Assembly: GCF_021155775.2 (NCBI RefSeq)
Contig: NC_060234.1
Span: 2,046,001-2,110,000, forward strand
Length of the DNA stretch: 64,000 nucleotides
From: Neodiprion pinetum
Lineage: Eukaryota > Arthropoda > Insecta > Hymenoptera > Diprionidae
Direction of reading: 5' to 3'
The notes beneath the pieces were generated by a model, which did no database searches, had not been told where the DNA came from, and saw only the letters and a program-made list of their open reading frames with translations. A program made the position numbers and the translations under genes. This document shows, in pieces, positions 47,093 to 60,381 of the stretch (position 1 is its first letter; each line of letters starts with the position of its first letter).

Positions 47093-47593
47093 CCCACACG
47101 GAACACTCTTTCCATTAGAGGTCCATACAGGATCCACGTTTCCATAAAAGATCCATATCCGTGGTAAATCTCTGATGTCTATCTACACAAATCAACGACA
47201 TCGACGGTCAGATTGAAACCGGTGATTTATATCCATTGGTTGTCTATGAATATCCATGCACATAATTGTAGGTACTATAGACAACCGCCAGGAGGTGAAT
47301 GGTCTCAAATCACGGCCCTTTCGTTTCGCACGTAAACTGGACTGGATGATATAAAAACAACGTCGGTTAAAGGTATTCATTTCTTTCCCATAAAATCCAT
47401 GATATCTCCAATGAAGATCTATGTGGATATCTACTAGAGTTCTGATAGATGGTTCAACGCGCGAATATTTGGATCTCTAACGGAGCCTTAATGTAGTTCA
47501 TTTCGGTTGAAATGGATGGTCTAATAGAGGTGTATTTCATATCCATCATGGATGTTCACGGTACGTTCATCGGAGGTAAATGTTCCGTGTGGG
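47093..47593. mobile_element. Possible TIR element
   Basis: The inverted 13-mer cccacacggaaca at 47093 and its complement end at 47593. The interior is rich in repeated gatatccat-type words (gatccatatcc, tatatccattgg, gatatctcc, catatccatc). No TSD was identified and the arms are short, so the assignment is tentative. Confidence 0.4.
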
Positions 47594-47900
47594 GAATGAG
47601 TTACACACGCGTTGTGCGTTCGTGAATAGAAACTGCAGTTGAGTAGTCGGTCACCCCGAGGAAAAATAAGAAAGAGAGAGTGACTGAGGGGGGGGGGGAG
47701 GGGGTGTTTGGCCCTGCAAGCATGCCGAAGTCGGAAGGCGTTTTAACGCCGGGCATTATAGATATATAGATGTGGAGAGGGAGAGGATAAGTTTGTGTAT
47801 AATGTACACGTACAACCCGTGGCGTCCAGAGTTTCTGGGTGTAATTTTAGATTTGTAAGATAGCGGCGGTGAGACGGAGAGAGGGTCGGGACTGCCGGAT
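47594..47900. other. Purine-rich noncoding stretch
   Basis: Includes a G9-type run at about 47690-47703. It leads into the GC-rich block that follows. Nothing else is recognised. Confidence 0.35.
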
Positions 47901-48231
47901 GAAGAGAGAAACCGAGATGAGAGTAACGCGAGTATCGGAGAGCCTGAGAGTCGGCGCTGCCTAGTGGACTCCGGACGCTCTGGGAAACGCCACTGGTCCA
48001 CACTCCACATCGCCCGGCTATACTAACTCGGCTTAGAAGCTCACCCCCATCCGACTAGCAGCTTCGAAGGGTGGGTTTCTTGCCTCCGCGAGGAGGTGGA
48101 GGAAGACCGCGAAGCTTGGGAATCAGTTTTTCCGATTCCCTTATCCATCGGTGTGCCAAGTGTCGCGGTTACGGTTCGAAAGGGAGAAACTACCACACCT
48201 TTGGTATTCCCTATTATCGTTCAACTCAAAA
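47901..48231 (+). promoter_or_regulatory. GC-rich block ending in a splice donor: possible promoter/5' exon
   Basis: About 330 bp of GC-rich sequence stands out from the flanks and ends in tcaaaac|GTGAGTGA near 48231, a good donor consensus. No TATA box or conserved ORF is visible. The next convincing exon on this strand is at 54967, so this may be the noncoding first exon of that gene with a 6.7-kb intron. The link is an inference. Confidence 0.35.
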
Positions 48232-51200
48232 CGTGAGTGATAACTAGATCGTCGACACCGTGCATGTGTGGGTGTGTTTGTGTTTGTGCTTCATCGAAGA
48301 TCGTACCTGACGTTTTTTTTTCAAACTCTGTCATCTCGTACGAGTTCCAACGATTCTGTCATTGATACCGATCGACCAAGTCAGCTATGGTGGGTTTGTA
48401 ACCTGTCGGTTTGACTTGGACTTTTTTCGGTTATCCCTTGTTTTTAGTCGTTATAACATTCCGGTTTTAAATACCGGAAGTAAGTTACAAATAATTTATA
48501 TCGCGCTTGTCTTAAAGATATTGGCCGGGTTGGATTTGAAGCCAACCAGAAGATCAGAAGCGCCTTAAGCTTGCTGCCCTATGTTTACGCTGGGCTGTCA
48601 GGTATTCAAGCAGTCGGGCATGGTGTGCGGTTATTTTCGTCGGGAATTTCGTTTAACCTCTGCATTTCTTTCGACTTTGTCGCTTTTATTTTTCTCTCTT
48701 CAATTCTCCTTATTTTCAAATCTACTTCACCTTTTTTGTAAGTGGTAAAAACACTGAACAAACATCGGACAACGTTCGGTACTGTCTAATGTTTTACCCT
48801 ACGCGATGTTCACGGAGAGGTAACAAGACGGTCGATGCGAACTCTTTATTCCTGTACGAATCATTCAATCGTCTGCAATATCAGTCTCGATGTTAATTGG
48901 AAACGTATGTCATACATATAATCTACATATTTTGTAAACGTACGGTTTTTCAAGTTTTCTCGAAGCTTGCAGAGCGGCACTGTTTTCTCTCTCTCTTTTC
49001 TCACCCTCCATTATTATCCTTCTAGCTCCTCTTACACGGTCTGAAGATATGAAACTTTCCAGTCGAGTTTCTCACGCGGTACTCGGACGGGTAAGTTTGT
49101 CACGCGGAAATACAGTTTCGAGTTTGACATCGCAATTAGTCAGTCGCTGCGTGTTACTTGCTGCATGTTCTCGTGGTAGGCGACGCGCTTAACCTCATTA
49201 TTAAGTAGCTGTCCCAAAGCTTTAATGGAAAATCATGGTGTCGGTGCATGGACGAATCCTTCGTGTGCACGTGTGTATACATACATATACCGATTATATA
49301 GTTAGTCGGTGGACATGAAAGCCCGACGATCGACGGCGACAAAAGCTTGTCGTTCGCTTCTTCCCACCTTTGATCCCTCTTAAGAGAAAAATCTTTGAAC
49401 TAGGACGCCATTTTGACTCGGAGGCCCCGCGACGCACCGAATCGAGTAATCAAAGGTTGTTTAAATCATGTTTAAACTCAATTGTATACGCAGTTTACGG
49501 AGGGGGATAAGGGCCGTGGTTTGCGCTGCAGCAGGGTGTGACGTAAGCTTTTTAAAGCTCGATAAATGCGATTCGTGAAAACTAAAACGCCAGGCTAGCC
49601 AAAGAAGAGAAGAGTGTTTGTTGTGAGTGGCTATGACTGCGATCTAAAATACGTACGGTATAATGACATCGGGTAAACAGAACTCTCCGTAAAACCTAAC
49701 GTTTATCCTTCTCCGTCTCATTCTTCTACAGTTTCGTTAAACTCAACTTATACCGTCAGCGTCGTTAACTTGTCAGACGTTGGTTGAATATCGATCGAAC
49801 GAATAAAAGACAAAGTTTTAAATCGCGACTTTAATCAAGATCCAACGTAAAATTGGAACGAGATCGACGTAATTGTGAGGATACAAAGCTCGTTGTAATC
49901 ATTATGGAAGAATGACCAATACTTCGAATTGTTTTTGATAATCTGACTCCAACCTCTCCATTGAAACTTTACGTCGCAAAAGCTTCGAGTTGCTTCAACT
50001 TCACACGGGATCACGGTGTTGTTTCGACAAATTTTTCAAGACCAACTCGATTCGCGGATCACTCCTCGTTGCTTGTGAAATTAAAGGAACCAACGACGCC
50101 GCGCCGAGGTTGCAAAGTTGTGTTTGGAGAGTTTGGAGGGTTCCCATCTGCCGCCACTGACCTCTTCCTTCTCTTTCCCTCTAACGCCACGTCAGATAAT
50201 AATATCAGTAATGCTCCATCATCGTAGTGTGTATAAACGGGTCTGTTTAACGTCTACTTTTACACCAACGCCAGCTCGTGCGATGTTTAAGTCACGCGCG
50301 TTTTACGCATAGGTACGTTATTATACGTAGGTAGGTAGAGGGACGTGTGTTTTCTTATGCATGTATGTAGGAAGTATGAAGGAGGAACGGAAGTCGTTCG
50401 AATTTCTCGTTTCTACTTATATATGTACCTAATCCATTCGAATGTGGTCTGTGCATATAACTGCATCGCCAATTATTTGACGGTTCCATTTGCGGCCGAA
50501 CAACATCGGCGATGCAATTTAAACTCACCACTTTAAAATACCCCTTCGCTATATTATACTCGTTCTATTCTTACGGTTCCTCATCTTCTCAGGATCCTTA
50601 TATCAGGAAACACAAACGATTCAAGCATCTCGTTTTTACCCTTAGTTTCAAATCCAATAATCAAAATCAGCACGAAAACTTCCGGCTTCAAAAAGCTTCT
50701 TGAATATTTTTTTAATTTTCGAATTTTTCTTCTTGATAAAAAAAACATGAGGAAAAGATGTGTTTTAGAGCACCTGATTTAACGAAAAAAATTTCAACGA
50801 TCTTGGAAACGTCCATTCTTCGTGTAAAGGATATTTCGGGTCGCCACAATTTATCGGAATGAAGGAAAAATTTTGAAAAATTAGAGGCACCGTTTCTGGC
50901 TGAAACGAATGAAAAAATCTATTTGACGTGAAAATCCGAGGAGGTGAGGCCGATGACCCGTTGATTTGACGTGGAATGCACCGTATATATTTACATGTAT
51001 ATTTTACCCCCTGAGATTTACTTTTCCGGAGCTTTGCAGTCCGTAGGCGTGTGTAAACCGTTAAAGATCGAAGTTCGATTGACCTTCGATTTGGTTATTA
51101 TAGTGCTTGCCAATGAGTAGCTTGTCGGGCATGGGGGAAATTTAAATATAGCAAAATGATGGGAGGGGGTCGAGCTTTTGTCAAGTAAATATTATGCGGC

Positions 51201-54200
51201 AATCCGATCATTCCATTACACTGGTCAACAAAAAAAAAAGTTTTTTTTTTTTTTTTTGAGTCTCTGAACGAATAAATTTTCTATTCTAAACATCGAATAA
51301 TAACCAAAACCTTCGCTTGTTACTTGTAAAGCTTGCTTTTATCTTTTTTACGTTGATAAACAGGTCTTGAAGGTTTTCCGTTGATAGTAGTAGTAAGAAA
51401 AAAGTATTTTTTACATTATCACGTACGTGAAAGAAATTAAAATCTTACATCTGTAATCCAGACTGAAAATTTCTGATAACGGATGTTATCGAATTCGCCC
51501 CGTGCTGATTATGACGTCACATCATTTTTCTTTCCTCGTGTCTCGATTATTCTGATTTAGTATTTGAAAAAAAAAAGCTCCGTTCATCTGCCAACTGTAT
51601 TATTATAGATATCCAAATGCTTGACATTATAAGTTTGATTCAAAGTGAAACTTTACATGTAACTTATAATATCAATAAATTCCGACTGAAAGTTATTATG
51701 TCACGTGTATGTATACTGTTTAGTATTGTTAAAAACGAAATTTGTTAAACTACGGTAAACGGAAGAGGTTATTCCCCTTTTTCTTTGTGACGACTTGTAC
51801 GTCTTTTTTGTTTTTTTTTTTTCTTCTTGTTAATCGATCGTCTCGTCGTTGATTAATCGCTATGCCGTCAGCTACATGTAGAAACGATCATAAATTATAA
51901 CATATTTCTTGTCGAATAATGCTTTGTGAAATAAAGTTACTGCGGATCGTTTTTAAATTGTTCAAGGAAATTTAAGATGTTGTTGAGTTTTAAGTAAAAA
52001 ATTTTTTTTGTCAATTTCACAGTCCCAAATTGAGTAGTTATCAAATCAAAAATGGTTAGAAAAGAATATTCTAAAATTACAATCGATCAACAATTTAAAC
52101 ATCGATTCTTAATTTCGTATTGTTTGTTTTCGGAAACTTCTTTCTTTCTTTTATTTTTTTTCTTTTAGAAAAATGAACGCAACTTAGGCATACATTAATT
52201 TTATAAATTCTCACAGACTATCTAGAAATAAAATTTCCAAAAAATGATTGATTTTTAACTCGACGGTTAACAAATTATCAACAAACGTAAGAAAAAAGAA
52301 AACACGCGTAAACCTAAATTTTTTCAACAATTAATCGAATCCAATCGAGATTCTTGATGATGTTTTATAAAATTTACCGCGTACTTTTTGAGAGCTTTTA
52401 TCACTGCGCTTTATCGTCGTTCCCGATTTGTCGAAGAATTTTATTTCTTATTCTTTCCAAGCGGTGTCCTATAATTGGTACCTGACTGATTGTAGGTATG
52501 ACTAAGACGCGGTGGAAGAAGGGAATCTCAATCAAATTCTTGAATGTATAACAGTTTGTTTGATCAGCCAGCCAAGCCCATTCACCACGCTAGGTCGTGA
52601 CTGTAAGCCGCGTGCAGACATTATTTTATACGATATTATCTCCCGAACTGGACTATTGAAAACAAATACAAAAGACGTCTTAGCTCTCCTTCTTCGTCTC
52701 CATTTTCTTCTTCTTCCTTTTTTTTTTTTTTTTTTTTTTTCGTCCGATAGATCTGCATAGCTAAAAATACGGCGACGACTCGAGCTTTAAACTTTTTCCA
52801 CGCGTGTATGTATAAATTTATATTCTCATAGTATAACAAACTTACTGTCTCGTATACAGATCATGTGCAAACGTCTTCAAAACAATGACATAGCGAAGTA
52901 AAGAAGAAGAAGACAAAAGAGAGAAAATCATAAAATTCTTTACTCACATATTTTTTACGAGTTTATCTTTTCCTGTCCACGAAAACAGGGAAAACAAATT
53001 ATTTTTCAAACACGCGGTGGGCTACAATTTTTATTGTTATACGTTGTAATTATATCGCAGGTTTGCAAATAAGAGGGTAACAATTATTATTATTATGAAA
53101 GATTGTCAGACAGACAAAAAGTTTGTGTCATTTATATAAAGTTGAATTATCGTCGTTCCTGCTTTTGGAGAATTAATATAAATTACACCTGATAATATAT
53201 AGAAACGTATTTATCTTCCGAAATTTTCGGAGCGGCAAAGCTTGCACGTTAAGAGAGTGGATGTCAGGGGATTTTTCCCCTCCTACAAACGGAAATAAAA
53301 TCTGATTGTGACCGAGCGTTATTAGATTTTCGTTCACGTATGCTTACAAAGTGTGTGTGTGAATAAAATTCCTTCGAATTTTTCTGCGTTTTTCTTCTGC
53401 TTGAAAGCAGGGTTTTTATACACATACACGAGTAGATTATCTTATACGTACATTTGAATTTCAGATGATGAAAAATAGAACAAAGTACGTGGGGAATAAA
53501 AGAAAAAAATTCACCTTTGAACCAGACACGCAACTAAAGCCAGGGCTAAAGGATAAGCTTATAAAGCTCGGGTATTTTAAAATAATTTCATTATATTGAG
53601 TTATAAATGTTTTTGTTTGGGAATTGTTTTACTTTCTTTGGCAATATGTTTCGCTAAATCCGGCCGTCAAACTGTAAGATGAAATAAATTGTGTAATAAT
53701 TCTTTGATGGATTTTCTACAATCTCCGTTAGGTATGTTTCTGAGAAACGTTTAATTCATGATAAAAATCTAAGACAAACCTTAAGTGGGAAAGATTATTC
53801 AAATTCATGGGGAGGGAAAAAAAGTAAAAACTGAGAAAATGAAAAATTTTACACGTTGATGAACGAATATCGAGGAGGGTGTGCTGAATTATTATACCTA
53901 CCTGTAGCTTCCACGTACGACCATGCACCTGTAATTACTGGGAACATTGAAGAACGGCGTCAAGTTCCGAGATGGTTAGTTACGAGAACACGTGTGTATA
54001 GATATATTTACGTCACATGTATACATACGCATACACGAGGAACGTGTTTACTCGATGTTTGTAATTATATACCGAGGCGCGTGATCCATCCTCGCTCGAT
54101 TTTCTTCGAAAACAAATTTCGTGATCGGGGAGAGTTAGAAGAGACACGTGCGTGTGATAGGAAAAGCACAAGTGGAGAGCGATTAAAAGCGCAGACAACA

Positions 54201-54966
54201 AAGGTGAATAAGAAAAGGGTGAAGAGTTGGGCAACATGTGTACATATACGTTTAAGATCGGGAGGAAAATAAGGAAGAAGAATTTTATTGAGTCGAAATT
54301 TGATTCGTTTCGTTGTTGTTTCAGATTCTCGAGGTCGGATAAGGTAAGAAGGGGGGAGAAAGGAGGAGGGAAAATTGGGAAAAGGAGGGAGGGAATTCAG
54401 ACGTCTTAACGAATTTCGGGAAAGACGGATGAGAGCTGGAAAATCATTCGGAACACTGCATCGGATGTTCGTGATCGAAGAGCTGAACGATAAATTAAAT
54501 TTAAAAAGCATCGCGTGACACGGTGACAACTTGTCTGAAGTTATTTTCTGAAAATTATTCGATTTTTCAATATGCGTCAATGTTCAGGAATAAACGCTTC
54601 TGGAGAGGAAAATTCATTTACACGCTACTCGGTGTGAAATAAAGAAGAAGAAGAAGAAGAAGAAGAAGTGTGTTTGACTTTTTAGTTTTTTTAACGCGAA
54701 AGTGAACATCGAACTATGCATTACGATATAAAAATGAATACGGTGTTTCAACGACGATGAACGTGGAAACAAGGGTTGAAAGATAAGAGAGAATTTTTTG
54801 AAATAAATCGAGTGAAAAGTTTGATTTCTTTCTTAAACACTGTGACAAGTGCGGTAGAGTGATATTGAGCAGGAAAAAAATTTTGTTTCGTTTGTTCTTA
54901 ATCCGATCGGGTGACAAATTTACGCAATCTACTTGAATCAAGATTTTGCCGTATTTTGGATCAGCC
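48232..54966. other. Putative intron or intergenic DNA
   Basis: Long AT-rich stretch with poly(T) at 52718-52740, (AGA)n at 54642-54668, and AT tracts. Frames at 49961-50227 and 53856-54272 have no motif. No exon was identified. Confidence 0.35.
54642..54668. repeat. (AGA)n microsatellite
   Basis: Nine AGA units, 300 bp upstream of the exon at 54967. Confidence 0.9.
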
Positions 54967-55141
54967 ATGATGGCCGGATCGGGAGTCAACCTTGGGGGCA
55001 CCGCGATGCTGCGGACCCGCCGAAGAGACATCAGCATAAAACCGAATCGACGTCTCGACCGGAAGTCGTCACGCGGAATGATATACGAGAACGAGGAACT
55101 GCGCCTCAGGACGATCAACATAAACGCCGAGGTTGAACAAG
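54967..55141 (+). CDS. Probable coding exon of an unidentified gene (partial)
   Basis: ATGATG at 54967 opens 58 codons plus one base, ending at AACAAG|GTGAGG (donor after 55141, phase 1). An acceptor-like ttttggatcag precedes the ATG by two bases. The peptide is polar and basic at first (LRTRRRD, KPNRRLDRK). It then reads IYENEELRLRTININAEVEQ, heptad-like and suited to the start of a coiled coil. Base composition is GC-richer and codon-like compared with the flanks. The rest of the gene must lie beyond 55.2 kb, probably outside the window. I could not assign it to a named family. It may be the first coding exon, or an internal exon if the reading frame comes from upstream. Confidence 0.55.
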
Positions 55142-57766
55142 GTGAGGAACGATATTTGTAATGGATTTTTGATTTTTATTAAATATTCGACAATCGCTGA
55201 TCGATGAACCGATGAAATTTGGCCAAACTTGAAATCAAAATCGAAAACACACTTGGACGAGTTGAATTTGGAACGAGAAACGAAGCTTGAATTCATCACT
55301 TTGAAAGAATTTTTTTCTTTACCTTCTACATCCCTTATTTCGATTTCGATAATATTATCTTCATAATCGGAATTTCAAAACAGTCGAGACAAAAAGATGA
55401 AAAAAAAAAAACAAAACTGATTCAATATTCACGATAAGAATCGACTGATTTTTTGGTTTCTAGGCAAGAATTGAACCTCAAATTTGAGAATATCGTTATC
55501 AAAAACTTCCTCGGAATTCCGACTTCAGAATTATAAGTTGTAGTAATAAAAGGGATAACGAAGTCCAAATTCAGGGTTATGAAAATTTAGAGAAAAGCGA
55601 GCCTGTCTCAAAAGCGTGTACGATAATTTTAATCCGTTCACTTTAAAATAAAAATCTTCGCGCAAAATGTCTTTCTTTGATTAAGGAAAAACTTTTTGGA
55701 TAATTTTGAGATGTTTTGTACATGTTTAAAAATTTTCGTTTTCCTCGCAATCTGGGAATAATTCTATAACGCAAATACCAGCAATTGATTTGTCAGCAAA
55801 TTTTTACCCCTATTTCACGTACTTGACAATAATTTAATACGCAGTATGTAGGTATCTTGATAAAATTGTAAAAAAACGAAAATCAAAATTGTACTCTGTA
55901 GTGTACGAAAAAGGAGTATAGGTCAAGAATTCGAATCAGCTGAGAACACGAAAATAACTTTCGTTCGTTCGAGTCCCCGAGTTTCTCGACTCCGTCAGTG
56001 AAGAAGCGCGAAATATTTTTATTTTTTTTTTTTTTTGTCAGTTTGGTAAATTTGAGACGCGTTGTTGTGGCAGGCCTGTATTTTTTACTCGACGGTGTTG
56101 ACGGCTTGCAGCGTTTCGTGGCGCTGCAGACTAGCCGCCTCGGTTATAAACTACAAATAGAAAAGCCCCTCGCCTAGCTTTTGGACTAGCTGGCGAATCG
56201 CCGATGGTCAGCCGAGCCCAGCGCCAGCTGCTCGCCAGAGATTGAAAACTATTTTGGTAAAAACGGCGACGCTTTCCGCAACGGTTGTTTCCCGCCAGTC
56301 CGAGTTTCGCAGCTGTCGTAAAATTCCGTGTGCGCGGATCTGCGAATTCCCTGATTCGATTTTTAAATTTTTGTCACTTTTCTTTTCCTCATTTTTCCTC
56401 TCCTCGTGAAAAAAAGAAAAGAAAAGAAAAGAAAAAAACAGAGTCCCGGGTTGAATTTTTTTTACTCCTCTCAATTCTTTCCCGACACATTTTTATACCG
56501 ATGAAAGTTACGCTAGACCGGAGATATAATTGCGCCGTTGGTGCTGCCGTTGTTTCCGCTATTCTCCGCACCGCGAGAGGGACGATGGATAATTTAGAAT
56601 TATTCAGAGAGCTGTGAGAAATTCGGACACCACCCACCGCGGCAGTGTCTTAAAGTGCAGAGCGCTAATTGAGTCTGGTTAATTAGCAATTATCCTTGCG
56701 AAGGAGAGTTTTACTCTTCAACTTTCTCTCTCTTTATCTCGAGAGAGAGAGAGAGTATCTCGAAGAGAGCTTTCGACACCGCTGTTAAAGAAAGGTGAGG
56801 AGAGGAGATGAGAGGATATCGGTTTACTGGCGACTGAGAACGTTGCAACAATCTTTGATTAAAATTTCATCAAGAGGCACATTGAGATGGTAAGATAAGA
56901 GAATTATACATTGTTTCAAAGGAAAGTAGAAGCGGAAGAAGATTCTATAATTCTTGATCAAGTGTCAAATGGAATCTATAGCGATCTGGGATAATTTTTT
57001 ATCAAACTAGAAGTTTAGTTTCTCCGAGAGAAAAAAAATTTTCACTACCTATTCGTACTGTGTACATTATCCTTCAGATTGATAAATTAAAATTATAACC
57101 AGTTGTTCGAATCGTATCGTTCTTCTCGATTCGTTATGATTGACGAGGATAATAAACACCGTTTTGAATCACCTATCATATATTAGCTGACTGATCATAA
57201 AATTTATAACAGACTGAATTATTGATGGACTAAGAATTCGATTTGTTTTAGTTTCTAAATTAAAACTCTTCTCTAGTTTTATTTATTTTTCACCGAATCA
57301 CACAGAGCAGCGATAGAAATTTCGATACAAGAATTATTTTCAGCACTTTCGAAGTTAACTTTTTTTAACTAAAAAATCTCGGATCAGCCTGCAATTGATA
57401 AATTAACGAATCTTCACTCGACGTAACGTATTTTATATACTACATATAATATCTTTCTACCGCGCATTCTCAGCTTCGTGGCAAAAGGCGGTCGTGTTTA
57501 AAATATCTTAGAACACGCGGTCGGTGTTTTCCTCTTTAATAATAAAGCAGGCTGGCTGGCAGCTTCACGCGTTCGTGACTATTCTTATATCAAACAATAT
57601 GACGTTTTATACCACACTACGCGATGGTCCAGCTCTCAAAATCTTCAACTATTTCTCAGGTTCATATAATCGATCAAAACATATAACCGTCAATTCGGAT
57701 CCAGCAGAGCTCAGAAAACAAGTGATAGCACAACTTTTTCTCCTGATAAATCTCCTCGATACGATT
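55142..57766. other. Putative intron; GC-richer patch near 56050-56640
   Basis: The patch at 56050-56640 has denser GC and frames on both strands but no motif, and could be regulatory. Purine and pyrimidine repeats lie at 56407-56440 and 56725-56760. No further exon was recognised. Confidence 0.35.
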
Positions 57767-57955
57767 CAAATCGTTACAAGTCCGCTCGATATATTTCCAC
57801 TCGTTATAATTCCGCTTGACATATTTGCACTCGTTCTGACTCCGCTCGATATGTTTCCGCTCGTTATGAATCCATTCGATATAAATCCACTCGTTATAAG
57901 TCCGCTCGATATATTTCCGCTCAGTATAATTCCACTCGTTACAAGGAATCTTTCC
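57767..57955. repeat. 30-bp minisatellite, about six units
   Basis: The unit is about tccgctcgatatatttccac plus tcgttataag, repeated roughly six times with substitutions but no length change. On the plus strand it reads a ten-residue repeat of the type PLDIFPLVII inside a 145-codon frame (57524-57961). On the minus strand it reads YNEWKYIERT-type repeats. Both strands are open because the unit length is a multiple of three. No promoter or splice context supports translation. Confidence 0.8.
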
Positions 57956-59344
57956 CATTGAAATTGATTAAAATAATTTTTTCCATCCGCAAAAATTTAT
58001 CCGTTTCGGATCACAAATCTCAGAAAGGTGTATAACAGGTGCCCAAGACCATCCGGGTGTACAAATACGTGCAATTCGGCTATTCCAAGTTCTTTACAAT
58101 CGCAGATCGGCGGTCGAGGTCAAACAGCGAGTGCGGAATAGCCAGTTTTCTAACGCCAGAGTTAGGTACACAACGGACTCCGGTATCGCGTCTCGCGCAT
58201 CAAGGTATCCATTATCCAACAATATAAGCGGACGGTCTGTTGCAGGCTGCAGCACGCTGCATATGGTTTGTGTAAACGAATAGAGAGTAGTAGCCCGCCG
58301 GTATAACGGTAATCACAATAACAGATTTACCCCGGAGTTGATCTCACGGATACTTGTAACACACTCGCAATGGAAACGTTTGCCTGTCCGCGCAGCAACC
58401 TGCGGCAACCGCATCCCAGAGTTCATATCCCATTTCGTCGTCGGTGCAGCATCGCTCTGTTCTCCTCCGCCACAGCCTTGAATTTCGATTACGCTATTTC
58501 AAAACAAACGCGGCTCTGCAATTTTCCAGAATTGGCAATGGTTATATGAACTTCCGGTTTAACGCGTATCATCGAACTGTTTGTTTTTATACATATATAT
58601 TGTGCTTGCACCGGGTTCGAAATCACTGCAATTGCGGCACGATTTTATATAACACGTGATGTAACCGCTGTAGCATAATTTTATGTGAAACAAATACATG
58701 AGAAAATTAACGGGCATTTTCCTGCTTACCCATTAAATTCCACGTGTTGTTACATGTCTATTTTTTTTTTTTTTTTTTTTTTCCTCACCATTCTTCAACG
58801 CACCAACATAGCAGAGTGAGTCCTGTGTACATGTATATATAATATATATATATACACACACCTGTCCCAGGCAACGTGTTGTATGTACCATACGTGTAAG
58901 CGCGTATACCAACCTGAAACAGAGTAGAAACGAGGGAAACGTGTTGAAATATCAATTGTATAAATAAACGGTGAAAAGACTTGAAAAGTGAGAAGGAAAG
59001 AAATGAACAAGACGAGTGAAAAAAAAACGTGGAGAGAGGATTCGCGGTGAAACAGTTTGATCCTTTGAAGTTTTCCTTCGTTTATTTTCCCACTACGCAT
59101 AGAATCTGCTTCTGCCACCTAAAACGAAAGTTTAATACAATCCTAATCGCGGAAAGGATTTCCATTTTTTTTTCTTATTCTTCTTCGATACTTTTTCTTG
59201 TAATATAAAATTTATTACCTCGGTTTTAATTTTAATTAATCTTCTCATCCTTTACCTTCTAATTATGATCGTTTCTCATTTAAAAATTTTTTTTTTTTGT
59301 TTTTCTTGTTTCTCCTCTTCTCCAAGTCTCATTTTCGCTCATCT

Positions 59345-59360
59345 CCCCCCCCCCCCCCCC
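59345..59360. repeat. Poly(C) tract
   Basis: Sixteen consecutive C. Confidence 0.9.
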
Positions 59361-60348
59361 GCCGTTTTATTTTTCTTCAACTTCCGCCCGATCGGATCAG
59401 GGAATTATTCTTCCGCAGCTGCCACCCAGCGAGTTCCGTAACTCGAAACTTATTCGAGAATCACCCCTTGCCCCTTATTCTCCCCTACTCTTGTAATTTT
59501 TCTTCGACGTTAATTACTCCCGACAACGAGATATTAATGATCAGCTTGCTTTTCGTTCTTGTACCTATGTACCTCCTGTAAGTAATATGTATTTACGTAC
59601 GTACATACTCATTTACATACTCACTGAGATATGTATCCAACCATATTTTTCGGGCGAACCGTACGACAAAAAGATCGTGAATCAATGTCGGCTTGTTTTA
59701 CAACATCTTTGTAGCCTCTTATATGTACATTTTACATATATCGAAGTTACATGTACGCATCGTATTAGCGTACGTGTATGACATTTTTAGTTTTACACGT
59801 GACAGTTTATTATAACTCATTTTACGAACTTTGATTTTTCTAAACTCTTTTTTTATACGTAGGTAATAACAATAATTTCACACAATGTTCTCCGGGGCTT
59901 CGAGTACCCTGATAAATTCTTGATTCAGATTCAAAGATCGTTTTATTTTCACAGATATTTATATAATATCTTCAAGATTAAGGGTTTGTATAAACACGTT
60001 ACAATGAACGGTGATGTTGAAAACGAGAAATTGAAAATGAATTTAAGACAATAAAATTGGGTAGAAATTATTAAATTCAAGAATTCAGATTTCATTCTGC
60101 CAGACGAATATTGTATCTTTGCCGATTAACAATGGCTGATTCCTGATCGTTCGTAAATTTTAACCATTGCTTTTGTTTGTTACAACAACTGCGATGTTTC
60201 GATGTAATTATTCGACTGTACTGGAATTTTTCGATGAAAATTGCAGATAGAGAAAAACGTTCTTCGTTTAAAAAGAAACGCTGAGTGAAAAATGTCATGC
60301 ATTAAAAGCGCGTGCGGAGAGATGAAATCGTTTGCGAAACAGAGTATA

Positions 60349-60381
60349 GGTGGTGGTGGTGGTGGTGGTGGTGGTGGTGGT
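60349..60381. repeat. (GGT)n microsatellite
   Basis: About eleven GGT units. Confidence 0.95.

Noticed and set aside
58610..58650. ggttcga motif considered as a tRNA T-arm
   Set aside because: No acceptor stem, anticodon arm or A box could be paired around it. No tRNA was recognised elsewhere.
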